A DNA stretch of 64,000 nt, taken from positions 1 to 64,000 of the forward strand of contig DLKM01000002.1 in NCBI GenBank assembly GCA_002478945.1, given 5' to 3'. The notes beneath the pieces were generated by a model, which saw only the letters and a program-made list of their open reading frames with translations, did no database searches and was not told the DNA's origin. Position 1 is the stretch's first letter. Each line of letters begins with the position of its first letter. Shown piece after piece: positions 56,922 to 64,000 of the stretch. This DNA comes from Christensenella sp. UBA7588 (GTDB lineage Bacteria > Bacillota > Clostridia > Christensenellales > CAG-917). The translations under genes and the position numbers were made by a program.

Positions 56922-57031
56922 GCAAATAGCTTTGTCAGACGCACCTTGCCGCCAAGTCACGTACGCATAGTACGTTAGGCTTGTCGGCAAGATACGTCTT
57001 TCGCGCTCTTTATCTCATTTGCGCACTTTTT
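56905..57031 (+). repeat. Element C, nested hairpin at end of glgP
   Basis: The final glgP codons (56905-56922) pair over 18 bp, with one G-U, to 57014-57031, which ends in a T run. Inside, AGACG / CGTCT and CTTGCCG / CGGCAAG enclose TCACGTAC-N5-GTACGTT. The core sequence and design match 43534-43709. The stop codon itself lies in the stem, so terminating ribosomes would compete with folding. 57032-57081 holds no gene. Confidence 0.75.
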
Positions 57032-57081
57032 GATACACGATATGAGAGAATGTCTGTGGCATCGCAGATTTCACTTTTCTG

Positions 57082-57318
57082 AAGACGGAACACGAGCCGC
57101 AACGGCGGCGAGCCTCTGAGTGCCGAACTTGACGATTAGTACAAGTGAGCAAACGAGTGTTGTTCTTTTCGTTTGCGAACGAGTGACATAACAAGTGAAC
57201 GATACTTATCTATGTGAGTGCCGAGTTCCCCTCTTGCGAACGATGTTTGCTTAAAAAGAGAAATAGCATCTATTTGAGCAATAGGGGAAAGCCCGAAGGG
57301 AAGGGGTGATGTTGCATT
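57082..57318. repeat. Element A, diverged copy
   Basis: The 5' block (AACACGAGCCGCAACGGCGG, then GAGTGCCGAACTTGACGAT), the middle TATCTATGTGAGTGCCGAG and the 3' block (AATAGGGGAAAGCCCGAAGG) follow those of 52671-52912 in order, while the stretches between have diverged. The gap to 57422 is AT-rich (TTATTAATTATTAATTAAT) and may hold the promoter of the next gene. Confidence 0.7.
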
Positions 57319-57422
57319 CAAGGAGTTATGGCTTAGAGGTTTTATAAACAACCACCCGTTGGATAAGGCTTCGCCTTCCAAAATTATTAATTATTAATTA
57401 ATAACTATTAATTCAAAACTCT

Positions 57423-59195
57423 ATGTACTCGCCTCTTATTCACAAAAAGCCTTATGGCGCAAGCGTCGCAGGACAACCTACGACTATCACTTTCCCTATC
57501 GACAGCAATATGCATATCGGCAGGGTGTTTGTCGTATTGCGGCAAATCTTCGGAAAAGACGGAGAAGTGCTTTGCGGCCATAGTGAACGCATAGAATTGC
57601 CCTTCTCGCATTCGCAAGACGGACTCGATTATTTTGTCGGCGCATTTGCGCTTTCGGACTGGGGAATATGGAAATACCGCTTTGAAGGAGAGTTGCCGAG
57701 CGGAGATTTGGCGTTCTTCGGTAGGTCGCTCGACGGCACGGCAATAAGAGGAGATTGGTTGCCCGAATGGCAGTTAACCGTTACAAAAACAGACTATAAA
57801 ACCCCGAATTGGGCAAAACGAGGCGTTATTTATCAAATATTTGCAGATAGATTTTGCAAGAAAGGCAACGTGGAATTTAATAAACGCGGACGACTTCATT
57901 CCGATTGGTACGAGCGTCCCGACATTGCCGAGGACGGCAAAGATTATCGTGCGGACGACTTTTTCGGCGGTAATATAGAGGGTATAATTTCAAAGCTCGA
58001 TTATGTTCAAAGTCTCGGAGTCAAGTGTATTTATCTCTCTCCGATTTTCAAGTCTTGCTCCAACCATAGATACGATACGGGAGATTATCTCGAGATAGAT
58101 TCGCTGTTCGGCACGGAGGCGCAGTTCGAGACGTTGATTGACGAGGCAAAAAGCCGAGATATAAACGTTATGCTTGACGGCGTATTCAATCATACTGGAG
58201 CGGACAGCAAATATTTCAATCGCGAAGGCACTTACGACACTCTCGGCGCATATCAGAGCAAACAATCTCCGTATTACGACTGGTATTATTTCACGCATTA
58301 TCCCGACGAATACGCTTGTTGGTGGGGTAGCACGGTCGTACCTACCGTAAACAAGCAAGCGCAAGGATACAGAGATTTGATTCTCGGAGACGGCGGAGTT
58401 ATCGACAAGTGGTCAAAGCTCGGCGTAAAAGGTTGGAGACTGGACGTCGTTGACGAATTGCCTATCGATTTTACCGACGTCTTGTGCGCGCGTATTAAGA
58501 GCGAGGGAGACGATATGCTCGTCGTCGGCGAAGTGTGGGAGGACGCGTCGACAAAGATTGCGTACAGCGAGTGGAGACCGTATTTTATGGGAAACCAACT
58601 CGATTCCGTGATGAATTATCCTTTCAAAGAAGCGATTCTCGCATTTACGCTGGACGGTAATAAGAACGAATTTATATCAAAGGTTACGCAGATTCTCGAG
58701 AATTACCCCAAGCAATCTCTCGATTGTCTGATGAATCTTATCGACAGTCACGACACCGCGCGTGCGCTTACGACTCTTTCTGGAGTCAAACCTCCGCACG
58801 CAAAAGCGGACAGAGCGTCATTCAAGCTGTCGGCAGAGCAATACGACAAAGCAAAGCGCAGATTGAAATTCGCAAGCGCGTTGCAATACGTTTTGCCGGG
58901 AGTGCCGTGCTTGTTCTACGGAGACGAAGCAGGCGTTCAAGGGTGGGAGGACCCGCTCAACAGAGGCACTTATCCGTGGGGCAGAGAAGATTGCGAACTT
59001 GTGGAACATTATCGAAAACTCGGAAAATTCCGCACGGAATACGCAATGTTTTTGCAAGGAGAAACGCATTTCGTTCCCGATGCGGACAGCCTCGTAATGG
59101 AAAGAGTGTGCGACGAGGGTACGATGCGAGTCGTGGCAAAAGATTTGAATATCTGCGTTCTCGTCAACGGTCAAACGGTGCTGAATATTCAATAA
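57423..59195 (+). CDS. GH13 alpha-glucanase, neopullulanase/cyclomaltodextrinase-like
   Basis: The 590-residue protein has an N-terminal beta domain of about 130 residues, then a GH13 barrel: GVIYQIFADRFC, DGVFNHTGADS, GWRLDVVDELP (nucleophile Asp341), VVGEVWED (Glu370) and NLIDSHDTA. This set fits the neopullulanase or cyclomaltodextrinase group, which cuts dextrins and limit dextrin branches inside the cell. No signal peptide. No clear ribosome binding site precedes the ATG. It probably works with GlgP and MalQ on glycogen. Confidence 0.88.
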   Translation: MYSPLIHKKPYGASVAGQPTTITFPIDSNMHIGRVFVVLRQIFGKDGEVLCGHSERIELPFSHSQDGLDYFVGAFALSDWGIWKYRFEGELPSGDLAFFGRSLDGTAIRGDWLPEWQLTVTKTDYKTPNWAKRGVIYQIFADRFCKKGNVEFNKRGRLHSDWYERPDIAEDGKDYRADDFFGGNIEGIISKLDYVQSLGVKCIYLSPIFKSCSNHRYDTGDYLEIDSLFGTEAQFETLIDEAKSRDINVMLDGVFNHTGADSKYFNREGTYDTLGAYQSKQSPYYDWYYFTHYPDEYACWWGSTVVPTVNKQAQGYRDLILGDGGVIDKWSKLGVKGWRLDVVDELPIDFTDVLCARIKSEGDDMLVVGEVWEDASTKIAYSEWRPYFMGNQLDSVMNYPFKEAILAFTLDGNKNEFISKVTQILENYPKQSLDCLMNLIDSHDTARALTTLSGVKPPHAKADRASFKLSAEQYDKAKRRLKFASALQYVLPGVPCLFYGDEAGVQGWEDPLNRGTYPWGREDCELVEHYRKLGKFRTEYAMFLQGETHFVPDADSLVMERVCDEGTMRVVAKDLNICVLVNGQTVLNIQ

Positions 59196-59260
59196 AAGTC
59201 GCGCAATGCGACGAAAACGGTGCGTCGGAAGTCATAGAATATAGATATGGAGGTAATGCT

Positions 59261-59446
59261 ATGTGTATATTCGACTTATTGGACGCGCTTTTTTCAACTC
59301 GAAATACGAGCGTTCCCAAAACCGCTATAAAATATAAATCGTCTTTCTCAAAAGACGATTGGCTTGACGAATGCATCGAATGCGACGAACTTGTCGAGGA
59401 CTGCGAGTGCGAAGATTGCGGAGACGAAGATTGCGACGAGTTTTGA
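59261..59446 (+). CDS. Small Cys-, Asp- and Glu-rich protein, 61 residues
   Basis: TATGGAGGTAATGCT gives a strong start signal. The product begins MCIFDLLDALF and ends in a tail with C-I-E-C, E-D-C-E-C, D-C and D-C pairs separated by acidic residues. The seven Cys of the tail and its strong negative charge suggest metal binding. No family was recognised. It lies 65 bp after the GH13 gene, so it may be co-transcribed with it. Confidence 0.65.
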   Translation: MCIFDLLDALFSTRNTSVPKTAIKYKSSFSKDDWLDECIECDELVEDCECEDCGDEDCDEF

Positions 59447-59481
59447 CAAATCGATATTCGAAAACTCGTTGTTTGCGGCAA

Positions 59482-60174
59482 TCAATATCCTCTCAGACCG
59501 ATTTTGGCAACTTTGCCGTCGAAAAACGCTTTGAAATTTTCCGCTTCGTCTTTTTCGATGGGAGAAAATCCGTGCGAGATGCACTCCTCGTTGTCCTTGT
59601 ATTTTTGCATAAAATATCTTTGTGCGCCGTTTATCGTGTCGGCGATTTTTTCAATATCCTCTGCGGTGTGAAATTCCTTGATAAGAGTGGTGCGGAATTC
59701 GTATTCGACGCTGCCTGACAAGAGCGTATCAATACTTTCTTTTATTTTTGACGTGTCGACGCTTTCGAGTCCGACGGTAACGGCATATTTTTGCAAGCTG
59801 TTTTTTACGTCCATAGCGACGTAATCGACGAGTTTTTCTTTCAAAACGTCTTTGAGTACGTCAGGACGCAAACCGTTGGTGTCGAGTTTCGTGAGATAGC
59901 CCATATCGCGCACTTTGCGCAAAAAATCTTTCAAATCGGATTGAAGCGTGGGTTCTCCTCCCGTCACGCAAACCGCATCTACAAGTCCTTTGCGTTTTTC
60001 GAGATAATCGAACACTTCGTTTTCGTCTATCTGTTCCGCTTTGACGTTGCCGACGACCAATGCGCCGTTGTGACAAAACGGACAGCGGAAATTGCACCCG
60101 CCGGTAAAAACCGTGCAAGCGATTTTCTCGTCGAAATCGACCATTGAAAATTTTTCGTATCCGCAAACTATCAT
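59482..60174 (-). CDS. nrdG: Anaerobic ribonucleotide reductase activating protein
   Basis: NrdG is a radical SAM enzyme that makes the glycyl radical on NrdD using SAM and a [4Fe-4S] cluster. The 230-residue protein has the CNFRCPFCHN cluster motif, the SAM-binding VTGGEPTLQ, and MDVKNSLQKY. It is longer than E. coli NrdG and fits the NrdG2 subtype common in anaerobes. Its NrdD is nearly 37 kb away. No NrdR box was seen upstream. Confidence 0.92.
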   Translation of the reverse strand: MIVCGYEKFSMVDFDEKIACTVFTGGCNFRCPFCHNGALVVGNVKAEQIDENEVFDYLEKRKGLVDAVCVTGGEPTLQSDLKDFLRKVRDMGYLTKLDTNGLRPDVLKDVLKEKLVDYVAMDVKNSLQKYAVTVGLESVDTSKIKESIDTLLSGSVEYEFRTTLIKEFHTAEDIEKIADTINGAQRYFMQKYKDNEECISHGFSPIEKDEAENFKAFFDGKVAKIGLRGY

Positions 60175-60250
60175 ATTTTCATTTTATCACACGAGTGGCA
60201 GATAGGACAATAGATTTCTTTACTTTTACAAAATCCGCAAAAATACGGTA

Positions 60251-60279
60251 TTTACATTTGTCGCGTTTTCCTCTATAAT
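60251..60279 (+). promoter_or_regulatory. Promoter of MFS transporter
   Basis: TTTACA at 60251-60256 and a perfect TATAAT at 60274-60279 are 17 bp apart. Confidence 0.75.
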
Positions 60280-60360
60280 ATACTCGTATTTGTTTTTGCG
60301 CGAGTGCGTATGGCGTGCAAGCGCGCGACGGCAGATAACACATTGAATAAAGGTGAAGTT

Positions 60361-62502
60361 ATGAAGAAAAAAGAAGCACCCGCTCCGATTTTGGACGAAA
60401 AGGGCAGACCTCCGCTAAAACTCGACTATCCCCAGACGTTCAAAGTTGGTTTTGCGTTTGCAATCATTATGCTGTTTTGGACCGCATACGACTTTGTCGT
60501 GCCTCTCCTGATAGACAACGCTTACGGCTTGCCGAGCTGGGCGCGCGGTCTTATTATGGGACTTGACAACTTGCTTTCGCTGTTTATGTTGCCCGTATTC
60601 GGCAAGCTCAGCGACAACGCAAAGGGCAAACTCGTCAAAAAATGGGGCAGACGTACTCCGTTTATCGTTATAGGTACGGTTTGCGCGGTTGCGCTTATGG
60701 TGTTCGTACCCGTCGTTACGCTCAATCAACAAAAGCAATCCGACGATTACATAAAGAAGGAAGTCACTCAAAATCTTGCCGACGACACTTATATGAGAGA
60801 TTTGCTCGGAGATTGGTTCGATTACGCTGTGGAAGTTAAAGAAAAAGGTTCCGCAAACGTAGACCAACTCTATAAAGCGGTCAGCGCAAACGATTTGTGC
60901 GACCTCGAATACCTCAAACTCAACGGTTACGATTATACGAAAACCGAAGTCGACGAAAACGGCAATCTTGTCAATAAGGCGCGCGACTTCTTTACATCCA
61001 TTCGTCATTACGAAAAACTTACCTCGAAAAAAGCCATACTTAATATGCTCGGAAAAGAGACGTATTACTATGGCGACGACGAAATTACGGATATGAACGC
61101 GATTTGCGCAGAAACGAAAGTGTCTTACGAGGCTATGAAACAAAGCAACAAAGATTACAAAACCTACGTTGCTTCGGGTATGAACGCATACAAGTCATTC
61201 CTCATCAGACAAGCGAGTATCGACGGCGGACAGGGGAGCGAGAATTATCAAGGATTCTACGGCGTAAAGAGCCTCGTCGTATATATGGTTATTTTGCTCC
61301 TCGTGCTTGTTGCGATGGCAACGTTCCGTTCTCCCGCGGTTGCGCTTATGCCTGACGTTACGCCAAAGCCGCTTCGTTCGCAAGCAAACGCAATCATCAA
61401 TCTCTGCGGCGGCGTGGGCGGCGCGATAGCGTTTTTGATTTACACGGTCGTGCTGTTCGGTCAACGCCTCTCCAACTACGTTATCATTTTCGGCGCGGTT
61501 GCAGGCGGAATGCTCTTGCTCCTCGCAGGCTTCCTCGCACTCGTCAACGAGCGCAAGATGGTCGCAAAATGCCAAGAAATCTGCAAAGAGTATGAAATTG
61601 ACGACTTTGCCGACGGCGAGAACCCCGAAGCGGAAAAGTTTGCCGAAGAACTTATTGCCGAAGGCGACGCGGATTACAATCTTGACAGTAAGCCTTCGGG
61701 AGACGCACAAGTCTTGATTGACCAAACTCCCGAACAAGATAAAACCGCTCCCGAAACGCTCGAATTTGCGCAACAGGTGGTTGAAAACACCAAGAAAAAA
61801 CATCAAACGCCCAAAGAGTGGTGGAATTCGAAGAACGACCTCGAAAAAGGCAGACTCAAATCGTTCGCGCTCATTCTCGCGTCAATCTTTATGTGGTTTA
61901 TGGGCTACAATGCGGTATCTTCCAACTTGTCCATTTATACCACCAAAGCCCTCAACCTCAACGCAGGCACCGCTTCAATTATATCGGGTGTTTCGATGGG
62001 CGTAAGCGCAATCGCATTTATTCCCGTCGGATATATGGCGGCAAAAATCGGCAGAAGAAAATCTATTATCATAGGTTTCGGAATGGCTGTAGTCTCGTTT
62101 ATCCTTATCTTTGCGGCGTTGCGCCCGGGATATGAAAACGCAGTAAAAGCCGTGCTGTTCTCGCTGTTCTACCTCATCGCAGGCTTCGGTCTCATTATTG
62201 CAAACGTCAACACGTTCCCGATGGTAACCGAGCTTTCCACGGCAGAAACGGTCGGTCAATATACGGGTTACTATTATATGGCAACTATGTCCGCGCAGGC
62301 AATCACGCCCGCAATCGGCGGCGCAATTATGGACGCAGGCGGAAGCAAATATTTGTTCCTCTATAGCGCAATCTGCGTCGTTATCGCAATCGTGCTTATG
62401 ATATTCGTAAAACACGGCGACAGCATTCAAACCGCAAAGGGCAGAAAACTTACCAAAGAAGAAAAGAAACAAATAAGACTTGACGCACTCGATGCGGACT
62501 AA
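60361..62502 (+). CDS. MFS sugar transporter (GPH/SLC45-like) with large outer domain
   Basis: The 713-residue protein starts at 60361 after AAAGGTG. Helices 1-3 lie within 29-120, with the sugar-porter loop KLSDNAKGKL-VKKWGRRTPF. A soluble insert of about 180 residues (121-300) follows, then helices 4-6 (305-415), a charged linker (420-515), and helices 7-12. The GRRTPFI motif resembles sucrose/maltose symporters. By the usual N-in topology the insert faces outside; it has no known domain. It could bring in a glucoside feeding the glycogen genes. Confidence 0.85.
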   Translation: MKKKEAPAPILDEKGRPPLKLDYPQTFKVGFAFAIIMLFWTAYDFVVPLLIDNAYGLPSWARGLIMGLDNLLSLFMLPVFGKLSDNAKGKLVKKWGRRTPFIVIGTVCAVALMVFVPVVTLNQQKQSDDYIKKEVTQNLADDTYMRDLLGDWFDYAVEVKEKGSANVDQLYKAVSANDLCDLEYLKLNGYDYTKTEVDENGNLVNKARDFFTSIRHYEKLTSKKAILNMLGKETYYYGDDEITDMNAICAETKVSYEAMKQSNKDYKTYVASGMNAYKSFLIRQASIDGGQGSENYQGFYGVKSLVVYMVILLLVLVAMATFRSPAVALMPDVTPKPLRSQANAIINLCGGVGGAIAFLIYTVVLFGQRLSNYVIIFGAVAGGMLLLLAGFLALVNERKMVAKCQEICKEYEIDDFADGENPEAEKFAEELIAEGDADYNLDSKPSGDAQVLIDQTPEQDKTAPETLEFAQQVVENTKKKHQTPKEWWNSKNDLEKGRLKSFALILASIFMWFMGYNAVSSNLSIYTTKALNLNAGTASIISGVSMGVSAIAFIPVGYMAAKIGRRKSIIIGFGMAVVSFILIFAALRPGYENAVKAVLFSLFYLIAGFGLIIANVNTFPMVTELSTAETVGQYTGYYYMATMSAQAITPAIGGAIMDAGGSKYLFLYSAICVVIAIVLMIFVKHGDSIQTAKGRKLTKEEKKQIRLDALDAD

Positions 62503-62577
62503 GAACTAAAAAAGCGATATGCTTACGGACGGCACGCAATGGCGTGTCGTCCTTTTATATATTGCTTTTTTAGTTCT
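62502..62577. terminator. Extended hairpin terminator after MFS gene
   Basis: AGAACTAAAAAAGC (62502-62515) and GCTTTTTTAGTTCT (62564-62577) are 14-bp arms around an inner hairpin with CGGACGGCACGC / GCGTGTCGTCC. The left arm begins at the stop codon, as in element C, but the GTAC tip is absent. Confidence 0.8.
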
Positions 62578-62664
62578 GCTACCGCGCAATCGATACACGC
62601 TATCAGTTTAAGCAAGGATAAAAACTCCTGCCACAATTTCGCTATATCGCTTGCTTGGTGTTTT

Positions 62665-62978
62665 ATTGCGCCGAATGCTAAACACGCGTCACTTATCTCT
62701 TTGAGATAACTTGACGCATATTTAGGCGCAAACGTCCTGCACAAAAGCAATCGGAGCATTGCTTTTGTGCGTAAGGTTTCGCAACCTTGAGGCGGCTCGG
62801 CGGTTGCTCAGACGGATAGTTGATGCTCACAACGACACTTCGTCGAGTTACAAACTACGGCTCCGCCTGTCTACGAGCAACGCTTATTAAACGGAAGAAT
62901 ATCAAGCCGATAATTTTGCGAAATAGTGGCAAATGTTATGGTTTTGCCTGAAATAATAGCAAAAATTATCGGCGCGAT
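62665..62978. repeat. Element B, copy 2 with inserted inverted repeat
   Basis: 62665-62894 matches copy 1 almost base for base; one A has been lost from an A run and about ten substitutions are seen. The right edge TCGGCGCGAT at 62969-62978 corresponds to the copy 1 edge, but about 75 bp, mostly the hairpin at 62906-62973, now lie between. The left and right 10-bp ends pair with one T-G. 62979-63065 shows no gene. Confidence 0.8.
62906..62973. repeat. Inverted repeat inside element B copy 2
   Basis: GCCGATAATTTTGC and GCAAAAATTATCGGC form a 14-bp stem with GGCAAA / TTTTGCC inside. It replaces the few bases between the core and right edge seen in copy 1. Confidence 0.8.
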
Positions 62979-63065
62979 TAGAAAAGCAAAATGCAAATGC
63001 GATATATGGCAATAAACGAGTTTATTGTCATCATCGCAATGACGGATTTTGCGTAGCGCAATATC

Positions 63066-63097
63066 AAAAAAAACACGCTGTTGCGTGTCTTTTTTTA
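63066..63097 (-). terminator. Terminator of XRE gene
   Basis: ACACGC-TGTT-GCGTGT between A8 and T7 runs; it begins at the XRE stop codon. Confidence 0.85.
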
Positions 63098-63304
63098 ACG
63101 TATTTCAAACAAATCGTTGGGCGTTATGTCGAGACGATTGCACAAAAACACTATCTTTTCATAATCTAATTCTATTTTTCCCGTTTCGTATTCGCTGTAA
63201 TCGGGTTGATATTTTCCCATTTCTTCGGCAAGTTGTTTTTGCGTCAAACCTGCGGCTTTGCGTGCGTTTTTGAGATTGCAACCGACCTTTTCTCTTATGT
63301 TCAT
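63095..63304 (-). CDS. Small XRE-family regulator, 69 residues
   Basis: The start at 63304 follows GGGAGG. The protein is a single helix-turn-helix: LKNARKAAGLTQKQLAEEMG then YQPDYSEYETGKIE, ending in the common NDLFEIR tail. It is divergent from the zinc-ribbon gene, and a palindrome lies in the shared region, so it is a likely repressor of that gene. Confidence 0.85.
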   Translation of the reverse strand: MNIREKVGCNLKNARKAAGLTQKQLAEEMGKYQPDYSEYETGKIELDYEKIVFLCNRLDITPNDLFEIR

Positions 63305-63361
63305 AAACTTCCTCCCGTGATTCCTCATATCGAAAATATAGTAAAAAATCCATATTTGGCG

Positions 63362-63388
63362 TTGACATATAGGAATTATTCCTATAAA
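63362..63388 (+). promoter_or_regulatory. Promoter with palindromic operator in spacer
   Basis: TTGACA (63362-63367) and TATAAA (63383-63388) are 15 bp apart. The 19-bp palindrome TATAGGAATTATTCCTATA (63368-63386) fills the spacer, so a bound regulator would block RNA polymerase. A half site ATAGGAA recurs at 63411. Confidence 0.75.
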
Positions 63389-63428
63389 ATTTAATAAACT
63401 ATATATTTACATAGGAAAGGAGTTTACA

Positions 63429-64000
63429 ATGGGGAACAAAATTGTTAAGTGTCCCAACTGCGGAGAAGAACTGCAATTAAACGAAAACTTCACAAAAGGT
63501 TTTTGTCTGTATTGCGGCTCTCCTATAGTTGCCGACGCACAAGAAGAACAAAACGAACCCGACGAGAATCTTTACGAAGAAAGATTGCACGCTTTTGAAA
63601 ACCTCAAAAGTGAAGGCAATTACGTTGAGATGTTGTCGGAGAGCAACACTGTTTTGCAAAACGACGGCAAAAACGCCGTTGCAAATGCTTATGCGGGACT
63701 TGCTCTTGCACACGGCGCAGATTCAATGAATCAAATGTCAAGCGAATGCTTTGTCAGACAATTATCCACACCGAATCCGATGAACATCGCTATGCCGGAC
63801 TTCAATAATTGCTATTTCAAATTGCAAAGCAAAGTTTCCGAGCATTTTGCCAAAGCGCTTTCGAGCGGCGACGTGAATGCCGTTAATGTCGTTTTTGACG
63901 TTATCGACGAAATCGCGCAAGACTTCGACGATACTTCCGCAACGGGAATATACCTTGCCAACGGAATATCCGATTGCCAAAATACGTTGGCGTTGAAAGT
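63429..64000 (+). CDS. Zinc-ribbon protein, cut by window edge
   Basis: The open frame runs from an ATG behind AAAGGAG to the window end (190 codons seen, no stop). Residues 7-33 form a zinc ribbon (CPNCGEE and CLYCGSP). The next 150 residues are helical, acidic and soluble, with repeated stretches like NAYAGLALAHG that recall tetratricopeptide-like folds. The family was not recognised. The XRE palindrome in its promoter suggests repression by the divergent gene. Confidence 0.75.
   Translation, partial: MGNKIVKCPNCGEELQLNENFTKGFCLYCGSPIVADAQEEQNEPDENLYEERLHAFENLKSEGNYVEMLSESNTVLQNDGKNAVANAYAGLALAHGADSMNQMSSECFVRQLSTPNPMNIAMPDFNNCYFKLQSKVSEHFAKALSSGDVNAVNVVFDVIDEIAQDFDDTSATGIYLANGISDCQNTLALK

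Noticed and set aside
54525..56990. Long minus-strand open frame (821 codons) opposite glgP
   Set aside because: It mirrors glgP codon bias, has no family features and no ribosome binding site; glgP is unmistakable.
62523..62759. Minus-strand 78-codon frame through the terminator and element B
   Set aside because: It spans a hairpin terminator and a repeat edge and has no start signal.

Overview
The window looks like a chromosomal segment of an anaerobic Bacillota (Clostridia-type) bacterium, probably an uncultured gut commensal. The evidence is strong GGAGG-type ribosome binding sites, sigma-A-like TTGACA/TATAAT promoters, the tmk-holB-ricT order typical of Firmicutes, a type III glutamine synthetase, oxygen-sensitive enzymes (glycyl-radical NrdD with an unlinked NrdG, formate-THF ligase, a 2[4Fe-4S] ferredoxin), and a glycogen operon of glgB-glgC-glgD-glgA-glgP. 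A placement near Christensenellales is only a guess from gene content. No rRNA, tRNA, CRISPR array, phage or transposase gene was seen.

Layout. 0.2-5.9 kb: a surface protein coupled to a CDF-type cation transporter, a membrane-anchored metallophosphoesterase, a HAD phosphatase and a small membrane protein. 6-12.5 kb: formate-THF ligase, 4-alpha-glucanotransferase, dapB, a small exported protein and a split transketolase. 12.6-18.7 kb: type III glutamine synthetase, the purB-purA operon, and a two-HTH regulator divergent from a 52-residue protein. 18.8-27.5 kb: nucleotidase-like HAD, a thioredoxin-reductase-like flavoprotein, NrdD fused to a glutaredoxin domain behind two NrdR boxes, a GtrA-like protein, RlmA, a U32 peptidase family protein and a ferredoxin. 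27.5-38.2 kb: DUF898-like membrane proteins, small regulators, a TetR/ABC exporter pair, ricT-holB-tmk, and a secreted GH5 lipoprotein. 38.4-48 kb: leuS, serS, a membrane M28 peptidase, a MerR regulator, and a two-component system joined to ispE. 48-62.5 kb: glycogen synthesis and breakdown, a cytoplasmic GH13 enzyme, nrdG, and a large sugar transporter. 62.5-64 kb: repeats, then a divergent XRE regulator and zinc-ribbon protein cut by the window edge.

The carbohydrate genes form a storage-glycogen circuit. GlgC/GlgD make ADP-glucose, GlgA and GlgB build the polymer, and GlgP, MalQ and the GH13 enzyme take it apart. The MFS transporter may import related glucosides.

The most unusual content is non-coding. 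Three families of structured intergenic repeats, here called A, B and C, recur in the window. A (about 240 bp) has copies at 52671-52912, 57082-57318 and a cut copy at 1-75. B (about 250 bp, with 10-11 bp terminal inverted repeats) has copies at 52373-52622 and 62665-62978 and a shortened, inverted one near 28.6 kb. C is a nested hairpin whose outer arm is built from the last codons of the gene before it, at 43534-43709 and 56905-57031. All three families meet in the glycogen locus and account for its only large gaps. Several genes also seem to be transcribed as leaderless mRNAs.
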